The notes below the pieces were generated by a model, which made no database searches, had not been told where the DNA came from, and worked only from the letters and a program-made list of their open reading frames with translations. A stretch of 5,773 nucleotides of DNA from an uncultured Collinsella sp. (GTDB lineage Bacteria; Actinomycetota; Coriobacteriia; Coriobacteriales; Coriobacteriaceae): the NCBI GenBank assembly GCA_900545505.1, contig UQZC01000105.1:1-5773 (forward strand). The letters run 5' to 3'. Shown here in pieces: positions 1 through 4,796 of this stretch. Made by a program: the position numbers and the translations under genes. The first letter of the stretch is position 1, and each line of letters begins with the position of its first letter.

Positions 1-112
1 CCGCAACTTACAAAAGGGCATAGAGGGGGCTACCTATCGAGTCTTTGTCGCGAACAGATCATCAGCCAGATTTCCGTTTGCACGATATTGCTCTGGACCG
101 ACCGAGTTTCCG
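1..112. other. Gene-free left edge
   Basis: I see no supportable gene, RNA gene or terminator here. Short open frames that run from this stretch into the neighbouring inverted repeat exist on both strands. They encode the same residue strings in both directions because the DNA is palindromic, so they are not credible proteins. This stretch is probably intergenic, between an unseen upstream gene and ptsH. Confidence 0.5.
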
Positions 113-268
113 CAGCTTGCTCGCCCACAGGGGCCCGTGCGCGGCCTGTGAGATTTATCGCGAGTTCCGCACGAGCCGAAGAGCACTTAATGTGCTCTTC
201 GTGCGAGCAGGACTGTAGAGCAGGAAATCTCACAGGCCGCGCACGGGCCCCTGTGGGCGAGCAAGCGG
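113..268. repeat. Long inverted repeat with 42-bp perfect arms
   Basis: Positions 115-156 are the exact reverse complement of 225-266 (42 of 42 pairs). One more pair, 113 with 268, lies beyond a mismatch at 114/267. The arms are very G+C-rich and enclose a 68-nt loop that carries its own hairpin at 168-205. As RNA this would fold into a single very stable branched rod; as DNA it could extrude as a cruciform. The perfection of the arms argues for recent origin, or for upkeep by gene conversion or selection. No transposase is encoded, so a non-autonomous mobile element (MITE-like), a dispersed intergenic palindrome or a structured non-coding RNA are all possible. There is no T-tract at its end, so it is not a classical intrinsic terminator. 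The structure is seen directly; the function is unknown. Confidence 0.9.
168..205. repeat. Nested hairpin inside the inverted-repeat loop
   Basis: Positions 178-186 pair perfectly with 192-200 (9 bp, 5-nt loop TTAAT). The flanking CGCAC at 168-172 can pair with GTGCG at 201-205, leaving 173-177 as a one-sided bulge. This forms an apical stem on the larger structure. The lack of a U-run directly after it argues against terminator function on its own. Confidence 0.75.
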
Positions 269-269
269 A

Positions 270-345
270 CGACAAACACATCTGTCCAATAATTCGTCTG
301 AAACATAATGAAAAACCGTTTGATGTGAGTTAATATAAAGAACGT
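270..345 (+). promoter_or_regulatory. AT-rich presumed ptsH promoter region
   Basis: Base composition changes sharply from the G+C-rich repeat to an AT-rich stretch just before ptsH. TAATATAAA at 331-339 resembles a -10 box and CATAAT at 304-309 is another candidate. I could not pair either with a convincing -35 box at 16-18 nt. A promoter here is inferred from position and composition only. Confidence 0.3.
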
Positions 346-355
346 CGTGAATCTG

Positions 356-381
356 ACTCCTGCCACATGCATGACAGGGGT
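356..381 (+). promoter_or_regulatory. Stem-loop in the ptsH leader
   Basis: Bases 356-365 pair with 372-381, with one internal mismatch (363/374) and one G-U pair, around the loop CATGCA (366-371). The hairpin ends about 10 nt before the Shine-Dalgarno AAAGGAG. It could be an mRNA 5' stabiliser or a protein-binding element. There is no T-run, so it is not a terminator. Confidence 0.45.
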
Positions 382-390
382 TAAACACAA

Positions 391-397
391 AAAGGAG
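391..397 (+). promoter_or_regulatory. Ribosome binding site of ptsH
   Basis: AAAGGAG lies 6 nt before the ATG at 404. It decides the start: the frame is open upstream to 347, but those extra 19 codons have no such site and precede a standard HPr N-terminus. Confidence 0.85.
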
Positions 398-403
398 TCA
401 ATT

Positions 404-667
404 ATGGTTTCTGAGAAGGCTACCCTCGTTAATCCTCAGGGTCTGCACATGCGTCCGGCTGGTCTGTTCGCCTCCACCATGGGCAAGTACGCCTGTGACG
501 TGACGGTCGTCACCCCCGAGAAGGAGGTCAACGGCAAGTCCCCGATGGCCCTCATGGCTGCTGGTATCCCCTGCGGTACCGAGGTCGAGGTCAAGTGCGA
601 CGGCGCCGACGAGGCCGAGGCTCTGGCTGCTGCCATCGAGCTCATCAAGAGCGGTCTTGGCGAGTAG
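404..667 (+). CDS. ptsH: HPr phosphocarrier protein of the PTS
   Basis: This 87-residue protein matches the usual HPr length. HPr accepts phosphate from phosphorylated enzyme I on a histidine and passes it to sugar-specific EIIA domains in the cytoplasm. The active-site motif GLHMRPA places the phospho-acceptor at His15, followed by Arg17. The more usual residue after His is Ala or Thr; here it is Met16. Ser46 lies in NGKSPMALM, the position phosphorylated by HPr kinase in many Gram-positives, but Pro47 replaces the common Ile and no HPr kinase gene is in this window. Regulation through Ser46 is therefore open. The start at 404 is supported by AAAGGAG 6 nt upstream and by His falling exactly at position 15. 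ptsI follows after an intrinsic terminator, so ptsH can be made in excess of enzyme I, as is common for this pair. Identification is very secure. Confidence 0.97.
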   Translation: MVSEKATLVNPQGLHMRPAGLFASTMGKYACDVTVVTPEKEVNGKSPMALMAAGIPCGTEVEVKCDGADEAEALAAAIELIKSGLGE

Positions 668-712
668 AACTCAAACGGGTCGCATGTTGAACAACTAAGT
701 TCATATTTGGGG

Positions 713-750
713 GCGCAGTGACCTGTTGTAAGGTAACTGCGCTCTTTTGT
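713..750 (+). terminator. Intrinsic terminator between ptsH and ptsI
   Basis: Bases 713-724 pair with 731-742 (12 pairs with one G/A mismatch at 720/735), around the loop GTTGTA. TCTTTTGT follows. The short, interrupted T-run suggests a leaky terminator, which would let some transcripts read through into ptsI and lower enzyme I relative to HPr. Confidence 0.8.
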
Positions 751-783
751 CATGGATATGGCAAAACGCTTTATCACATGACA
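748..783 (+). promoter_or_regulatory. Inverted repeat in the ptsI leader
   Basis: TGTCATG (748-754) and CATGACA (777-783) are perfect reverse complements separated by 22 nt. They end one base before the ptsI Shine-Dalgarno. The same heptamer CATGACA occurs at 370-376 in the ptsH leader. This could be an operator dyad or an mRNA hairpin controlling ptsI, or coincidence. Confidence 0.35.
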
Positions 784-784
784 C

Positions 785-793
785 GGAGAGAGG
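785..793 (+). promoter_or_regulatory. Ribosome binding site of ptsI
   Basis: The purine run GGAGAGAGG can serve either of two in-frame ATGs. GGAG at 785-788 is 6 nt from the ATG at 795, and GAGG at 790-793 is 7 nt from the ATG at 801. Homology to the enzyme I N-terminus slightly favours 801. Confidence 0.7.
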
Positions 794-800
794 AATGGGA

Positions 801-2504
801 ATGTATCAGGGAGTCAACGCTTCCGAGGGCATCGGTATCGGCACCGTCATGGTCGCCGTCGATCCCGACTTGACGTTTGAGCCGCACGAGGTTGCTGATT
901 CGGCAGCAGAGAAGGAGCGCTATCAGTCCGCTCTTTCGGTCTTCTGCGAGAAGACCCAGGCTCAGGCCGACCACATGAAGGAGACGGTGGGCGAGGCCGA
1001 GGCCGAGATCATGAGCGGACACATTGTTCTGGCTCAGGATCCGGGTATGACCGACGCCATCAACGCCGCCATTGACGGCGGTACCTGCGCCGAGCAGGCG
1101 CTCATGGACACCTCGACCATGTTCGAGAACATGTTCCTGTCCATGGACGACGAGATGTTCCGTCTTCGCGCGGCTGACATCGCCGACATCCGCACCGGTA
1201 TTCTGGCCGAGCTGCTGGGCAAGGAGGTCGTCGACCTCTCCGTCCTGCCCGAGAACACTGTCGTTGTCGTGCACGACCTCACGCCGTCCATGACCGCCAC
1301 GATCGATAAGGCCCACGTTGCCGGTATCGTCACCGAGACCGGTGGCCGCACGTCGCACTCCGCGATCATTGCGCGCGCCCTCGAGATCCCAGCTGTCCTT
1401 TCGGTCTCCAACAGCTGCACCGCACTGCGCAACGGCATGACCGTTGTCGTCGACGGCGGCAAGGGTATCGTCGAGGCCGATCCCGACGAGGAGACGCTCG
1501 CTGCCTACACCGCCAAGGCCGAGGCCTTCGCTGCCGAGAAGGCAGCCCTCGAGGCCTTCCGTGGCAAGCCGTCCGTGACTGCTGATGGCATCAAGAAGAT
1601 CATCGCCTGCAACATCGGTAACCCCGATGACGTGCCCAACGCGCTCGATCACGACGCCGAGGCTATCGGTCTGTTCCGCTCCGAGTTCCTGTTCATGGAC
1701 TCTGCTGAGCTTCCTTCTGAGGAGGAGCAGTTCAACGCCTACCGTAAGGTCGCCAGCGCGCTCAAGGGTGCTCCGGTCATCATCCGCACGCTCGATGTGG
1801 GTGGCGACAAGGAGATTCCGTATCTGCATATGGTCAAGGAAGACAACCCCTTCATGGGCTTCCGCGCCGTGCGTTACTGCTTGGCCAATCCCGACCAGTA
1901 CAAGGTCCAGCTCCGCGCTCTGCTGCGCGCTAGCGCCTTCGGTGACGTCAAGATCATGATCCCGCTCGTCACCTGCGTCGAGGAGGTCTTGGCTGTCAAG
2001 GAGCTCGTCGAGCAGTGCAAGGCCGAGCTGACCGAAGAGGGGCGCAAGTTCAACGAGAACATCGAGGTCGGCATCATGGTCGAGACGCCCGCCGCTTCGC
2101 TGCTCGCAGACCGTCTTGCCGAGGTCGCCGACTTCTTCTCCATCGGCACCAACGACCTGATCGGCTACACCATGTGCGCCGACCGTGGCAACGACACCAT
2201 CTCCAACCTGTACCAGGTTTACTATCCTGCCGTGCTCCGCTCGCTCAAGAACATCATCGAGAGCGGCGTGAAGGCCGGCATCATGGTCGGTATGTGCGGC
2301 GAGGCCGCTGCCGATCCGCTGCTCGAGCCGCTGCTGATCAGCTGGGGCCTGGAGGAGTTCTCGATGAGTGCTCCGTCGATCCTGCGCGCCCGTAAGACCA
2401 TCAGCCAGTGGACCAAGGCCGAGTGCGACGAGCTCGCCGAGAAGGCGCTCGCCTGCAACACCGCCGCCGAGGTCAAGGCACTGCTCGAGTCCGCAGCTCG
2501 CTAA
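801..2504 (+). CDS. ptsI: PTS enzyme I (phosphoenolpyruvate-protein phosphotransferase)
   Basis: Enzyme I autophosphorylates from PEP and hands the phosphate to HPr, the first step of all PTS sugar uptake. The 567-residue product is close to the usual ~570. The N-terminal HPr-binding/phosphohistidine domain starts GVNASEGIGIG and carries TGGRTSHSAIIAR, with active-site His186. The C-terminal PEP-binding barrel (about residue 255 onward) has RTLDVGGDKEIPY (Arg329), GFRAVR (Arg355), GIMVETPAA (Glu428), SIGTNDL (Asn451, Asp452) and GMCGEAA (Cys499). All are displaced by a constant three residues from the E. coli catalytic set, so it should be fully active. SIGTNDL is followed by IGYTMCADR where many enzymes have TQYT. 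An alternative ATG at 795 would add two residues; the open frame further upstream starts inside the ptsH terminator and lacks a binding site. It sits 133 nt after ptsH, past a probably leaky terminator. Confidence 0.97.
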   Translation: MYQGVNASEGIGIGTVMVAVDPDLTFEPHEVADSAAEKERYQSALSVFCEKTQAQADHMKETVGEAEAEIMSGHIVLAQDPGMTDAINAAIDGGTCAEQALMDTSTMFENMFLSMDDEMFRLRAADIADIRTGILAELLGKEVVDLSVLPENTVVVVHDLTPSMTATIDKAHVAGIVTETGGRTSHSAIIARALEIPAVLSVSNSCTALRNGMTVVVDGGKGIVEADPDEETLAAYTAKAEAFAAEKAALEAFRGKPSVTADGIKKIIACNIGNPDDVPNALDHDAEAIGLFRSEFLFMDSAELPSEEEQFNAYRKVASALKGAPVIIRTLDVGGDKEIPYLHMVKEDNPFMGFRAVRYCLANPDQYKVQLRALLRASAFGDVKIMIPLVTCVEEVLAVKELVEQCKAELTEEGRKFNENIEVGIMVETPAASLLADRLAEVADFFSIGTNDLIGYTMCADRGNDTISNLYQVYYPAVLRSLKNIIESGVKAGIMVGMCGEAAADPLLEPLLISWGLEEFSMSAPSILRARKTISQWTKAECDELAEKALACNTAAEVKALLESAAR

Positions 2505-2521
2505 TTTGGTATCAGAGGTAA

Positions 2522-2551
2522 CCGCGTGGTTGGAATGGGCCGGCCACGCGG
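2522..2551 (+). promoter_or_regulatory. Strong intercistronic hairpin after ptsI
   Basis: CCGCGTGG (2522-2529) pairs perfectly with CCACGCGG (2544-2551). Two G-U pairs and two G-C pairs continue the stem to a 6-nt loop (2534-2539), for a 12-bp stem. No T-run follows, so it is not an intrinsic terminator. An mRNA processing or 3'-stabilising element, or an attenuation component, is more likely. Confidence 0.6.
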
Positions 2552-2570
2552 CCCTCACATATACAGGGGG
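2552..2570 (+). promoter_or_regulatory. Shine-Dalgarno of kinase 1, able to pair with upstream CCCT
   Basis: The G-run 2566-2570 lies 8 nt before the ATG at 2579 and is the ribosome binding site. CCCT at 2552-2555 can pair with AGGG at 2565-2568 across a 9-nt AT-rich loop, and this would partly hide the site. The 4-bp stem is weak alone but would stack directly on the preceding 12-bp hairpin. Confidence 0.5.
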
Positions 2571-2578
2571 TACTGTAA

Positions 2579-3511
2579 ATGTTCTACACGCTAACCGCTA
2601 ACCCGGCTGTCGACATGACGGTTTCGAGCTCTCCGCTCGAGCCCGACGAGAACGTCCGCACCGGTTCGGCCAGCTACACGGCTAACGGCAAGGGCCTCGA
2701 CGTGTCCTTCGCCTTTAAGAAGATGGGCGTCGACACCGTCGCGCTCGGCTTCTTCGCTGGCTTCACGGGCAAGTTCATCGTCGAGGAGGTCATGAACCTG
2801 GGTTGCCTCTGCCGCCCGGTCTGGACCGACGGTATCACGCGCATTAACACCTACGTCAACGATGGCCAGCACGAGTACGGCATCCTGAACCCCGGCGCCC
2901 CGATCACGCCGCAGCACCAGGAGGAGCTCTACAACATCCTGGACACCGCGGGCGATCTCGAGTGCCTGATCGTCTCCGGCTCCGTGCCTCCCAAAGCTAC
3001 GCCCGACTTCCTGGCTCAGGTCATGGAGCACGCTCAGGCTCGTGGCGCCGACGTCGTCCTGGACCTGTCCTCCGACAAGCTCAAGGAGCTCGCTCACAAG
3101 AAGCCTCTGCTCATCAAGCCGAACCATCACGAGATGAAGGCCATCTTCGGCGTGCCGGTCGACACCGACGACGAGGTCCGCGTTGCCATGAAGATGGCTC
3201 ACGACGCTGGCGTTCAGAACGTGCTGCTCACCCGTGGTAGCCGCGGCGACGCTTACTTCTCCAACGGCGAGGACATCTGGTACGCCAAGCGTGAGTTCAA
3301 CATCAAGCTGGTTTCTTCTGTCTGCGCCGGCGACTGCACCCTCGCTGCGTTCCTGCACAAGTGGTACAGGGATCGCGACAACGTCGAGGAGGCCATGAAG
3401 CTCGCTATGGCCACCGGCGCCAACGTTGCCGAGTCCGTCGGCATCGGCGACTTCGGTCACGTCGACGAGTACAGCAAGCGCGTTGCTGTCCGCAAGCTCG
3501 ATCGTCAGTAA
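2579..3511 (+). CDS. pfkB: PfkB-family hexose kinase, 1-phosphofructokinase type (copy 1)
   Basis: This 310-residue cytoplasmic ribokinase-fold enzyme probably phosphorylates fructose 1-phosphate with ATP to fructose 1,6-bisphosphate. The N-terminus MFYTLTANPAVD matches the 1-phosphofructokinase/tagatose-6-phosphate kinase group. It is followed by NGKGLDVS (residues 36-43), GFFAGF, WTDGITRIN, SGSVPP, IKPNHHEM and the anion-hole/catalytic motif CAGD ending at Asp252. Three departures stand out: Cys249 where the motif normally has Gly, Asp41 where GGKGxN normally has Asn, and Asn36 where Gly is common. An extra residue lies in RGSRGD before AYFSNG. A paralogue of equal length follows at 3700. 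It starts 74 nt after ptsI with no terminator between, so co-transcription with ptsI is likely; a strong terminator ends the unit. The family is secure; the exact substrate (fructose 1-phosphate, tagatose 6-phosphate or another) is inferred. Confidence 0.9.
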   Translation: MFYTLTANPAVDMTVSSSPLEPDENVRTGSASYTANGKGLDVSFAFKKMGVDTVALGFFAGFTGKFIVEEVMNLGCLCRPVWTDGITRINTYVNDGQHEYGILNPGAPITPQHQEELYNILDTAGDLECLIVSGSVPPKATPDFLAQVMEHAQARGADVVLDLSSDKLKELAHKKPLLIKPNHHEMKAIFGVPVDTDDEVRVAMKMAHDAGVQNVLLTRGSRGDAYFSNGEDIWYAKREFNIKLVSSVCAGDCTLAAFLHKWYRDRDNVEEAMKLAMATGANVAESVGIGDFGHVDEYSKRVAVRKLDRQ

Positions 3512-3539
3512 TCGAAACGCGACATATTCGTGCGCATGT

Positions 3540-3570
3540 GGCGCCCCGGTTTCGGCTGGGGCGCCTTTTT
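3540..3570 (+). terminator. Strong intrinsic terminator after kinase 1
   Basis: GGCGCCCC (3540-3547) pairs perfectly with GGGGCGCC (3558-3565). One G-U and one G-C pair continue inward around the loop TTTCGG. TTTTT follows at 3566-3570. This very strong terminator separates kinase 1 from kinase 2. Confidence 0.95.
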
Positions 3571-3659
3571 GTTCCGCCGCGGGGGAGAGGTGTCCCGCCG
3601 TACTTCATCGCTTCCACACCGTTCGCCGAGTTGTCCTAGCCTTTTACCGATGCGTGGAA

Positions 3660-3665
3660 TATACT
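3660..3665 (+). promoter_or_regulatory. Candidate -10 box for kinase 2
   Basis: TATACT differs from TATAAT at one base and sits 35 nt before the start codon in a short AT-rich patch, downstream of the previous terminator. No good -35 lies 16-18 nt upstream: TTGTCC at 3631-3636 is 23 nt away. A promoter somewhere in 3571-3685 is expected because the terminator isolates this gene. Confidence 0.45.
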
Positions 3666-3687
3666 TTCATTAACACGTTGCTTCGTG

Positions 3688-3693
3688 AAAGGA
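3688..3693 (+). promoter_or_regulatory. Ribosome binding site of kinase 2
   Basis: AAAGGA lies 6 nt before the ATG at 3700. It rules against the upstream in-frame GTG at 3685, which overlaps this site. Confidence 0.8.
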
Positions 3694-3699
3694 ACATTC

Positions 3700-4632
3700 A
3701 TGATTTACACGCTCACTGCAAATCCCGCCATTGACTACAACATCGCCTGCGACGGCCTTACTGCCAATACCGTCACGCGTACCCGCAATGCCGTCTACAC
3801 GCCCAACGGCAAGGGCCTCAACGTCTCGTTTACGCTTGACCACTATGGTGTCGACACCACGATCCTGGGTTTCTTCGCCGGCTTCTCGGGTGAGTTTATC
3901 GTTAAGGGCGCCGAGGCCCTGGGCGTGCCCGTCAAGCCCGTGTGGACCGACGGTATTACGCGCGTCAATGTGTTCCTCAACGCCGGTCCCGACACCGAGT
4001 ACAACATGGTCAATGCCGGTCCCGCCATCAATGAGGCCAACGAGCAGGAGATGTTTGAACTTATCGATTCGCTCGATGACATGACCTGCCTGGTCATCAG
4101 CGGCTCGCTGCCTCCCCACACCTCCCAGGGCTTCTTGGCCGAGGTCCTGCGCCGTGTCAAGGCCAAGGGGGCCGAGTTCGTCCTCGACATCTCGAGCCAT
4201 CAGCTGGCAGACCTCATTGCTCTGGAGCCACTGCTGATCAAGCCCAATGACGACGAGCTGCTTGACATCTTTGGCATCAAGGTGAGCGGTGGCGACGACG
4301 AGTCCGTCAAGGGCGCTATGGCCGAGCTGCACGCCAAGGGCGCCAAGAACGTGCTGCTGACCCTTGGTGGCGCCGGTGCGTACTTCTCCAACGGCGAGCA
4401 TATCTGGTTTGCCAACCGCACCTTCGACGTCAAGCTGCTGTCGACGGTGTGCGCCGGCGATTCCTCGCTCGCTGCCTTCCTGTCCGTGTGGCACGACGCC
4501 CCCGAGCGCGTCGAGGACGCCCTGCGCCTTTCGATGGCCACTGGCGCCAACGTGGTCGAGTGCCCCGGTCTGGGTGATTTTGCCAAGGTGGACGAATATA
4601 AGAAGCACATCGAGGTTCGCCAGGTCTGCTAG
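3700..4632 (+). CDS. pfkB: PfkB-family hexose kinase, 1-phosphofructokinase type (copy 2)
   Basis: This 310-residue ribokinase-fold sugar-phosphate kinase has the same length as the upstream copy. By eye about half of the residues are identical, so the pair arose by duplication. Shared landmarks are MIYTLTANPAID, NGKGLNVS (36-43), GFFAGFSGEF, VWTDGITRVN, SGSLPP, LLIKPNDDEL and CAGDSSLAAFL with catalytic Asp254. Unlike copy 1 it keeps the family Asn (Asn41) in NGKGLN and a regular LGGAGAYF glycine loop. It therefore looks like the more canonical 1-phosphofructokinase, forming fructose 1,6-bisphosphate from the fructose 1-phosphate made by fructose PTS uptake. Like copy 1 it has Cys (251) at the first position of the usual GAGD. 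It is flanked by terminators on both sides, so it is probably a single-gene unit with its own promoter. Tagatose-6-phosphate kinase activity cannot be excluded. Confidence 0.92.
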   Translation: MIYTLTANPAIDYNIACDGLTANTVTRTRNAVYTPNGKGLNVSFTLDHYGVDTTILGFFAGFSGEFIVKGAEALGVPVKPVWTDGITRVNVFLNAGPDTEYNMVNAGPAINEANEQEMFELIDSLDDMTCLVISGSLPPHTSQGFLAEVLRRVKAKGAEFVLDISSHQLADLIALEPLLIKPNDDELLDIFGIKVSGGDDESVKGAMAELHAKGAKNVLLTLGGAGAYFSNGEHIWFANRTFDVKLLSTVCAGDSSLAAFLSVWHDAPERVEDALRLSMATGANVVECPGLGDFAKVDEYKKHIEVRQVC

Positions 4633-4665
4633 TTCCGGCACCTTGTCTGAATAGTTTGATTATTT

Positions 4666-4703
4666 CGCATCCGTCTTAGACTAGGACGGATGCGTTTTTG
4701 TTT
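4666..4703 (+). terminator. Intrinsic terminator after kinase 2
   Basis: CGCATCCGTC (4666-4675) pairs perfectly with GACGGATGCG (4685-4694). Further pairs at 4676/4684 and 4677/4683 lead to a short loop. TTTTTGTTT follows. This is a textbook factor-independent terminator. Confidence 0.95.
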
Positions 4704-4736
4704 ATCGGACTTGCGTGTGCAGTGGAGGCTGTTTCT

Positions 4737-4745
4737 TGCTAGACT
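4737..4745 (+). promoter_or_regulatory. Candidate extended -10 promoter for the CCA-enzyme gene
   Basis: TGCTAGACT matches the extended -10 pattern (TGn plus TAnnnT) and lies 51 nt before the start codon, between the preceding terminator and the gene. A -35 is not evident at normal spacing (TTGCGT at 4711-4716 is 23 nt away). Position supports it more than sequence does. Confidence 0.35.
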
Positions 4746-4782
4746 TCTTGCAGACGCAATCGATAGCCAATTTGATAGTCGC

Positions 4783-4788
4783 AGGAGG
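4783..4788 (+). promoter_or_regulatory. Ribosome binding site of the CCA-enzyme gene
   Basis: AGGAGG is a consensus Shine-Dalgarno 8 nt before the ATG at 4797. Such a strong site shows that translation is meant to begin upstream of the in-frame UGA at 4950. Confidence 0.9.
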
Positions 4789-4796
4789 CCATAGGC

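Noticed and set aside
178..200. Hairpin GAAGAGCAC/GTGCTCTTC as an intrinsic terminator of an upstream gene
   Set aside because: No T-run follows it on the + strand and no A-run precedes it for the - strand. It sits inside the larger inverted repeat.
30..390. Small overlapping open frames on both strands in the left 390 bases
   Set aside because: They lie across the inverted repeat and encode the same peptide strings in both directions. They lack good ribosome sites and resemble no family.
347..403. Longer HPr start at 347
   Set aside because: The added 19 residues precede a standard HPr N-terminus and would be encoded through the leader hairpin and the Shine-Dalgarno. The ATG at 404 has ideal spacing.
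2522..2551. Terminator between ptsI and kinase 1
   Set aside because: The stem is strong, but the bases after it are CCCTCACAT, with no U-tract.
774..2558. 594-codon open frame on the minus strand opposite ptsI
   Set aside because: It mirrors a real, fully motif-bearing gene. Minus-strand stops in that register need TTA, CTA or TCA codons, which are rare in this G+C-rich gene. Its product is low-complexity, with no recognisable domain.
2591..4641. Long minus-strand open frames opposite both kinases
   Set aside because: This is the same codon-bias shadow. The two products resemble each other only because the sense genes are paralogues.
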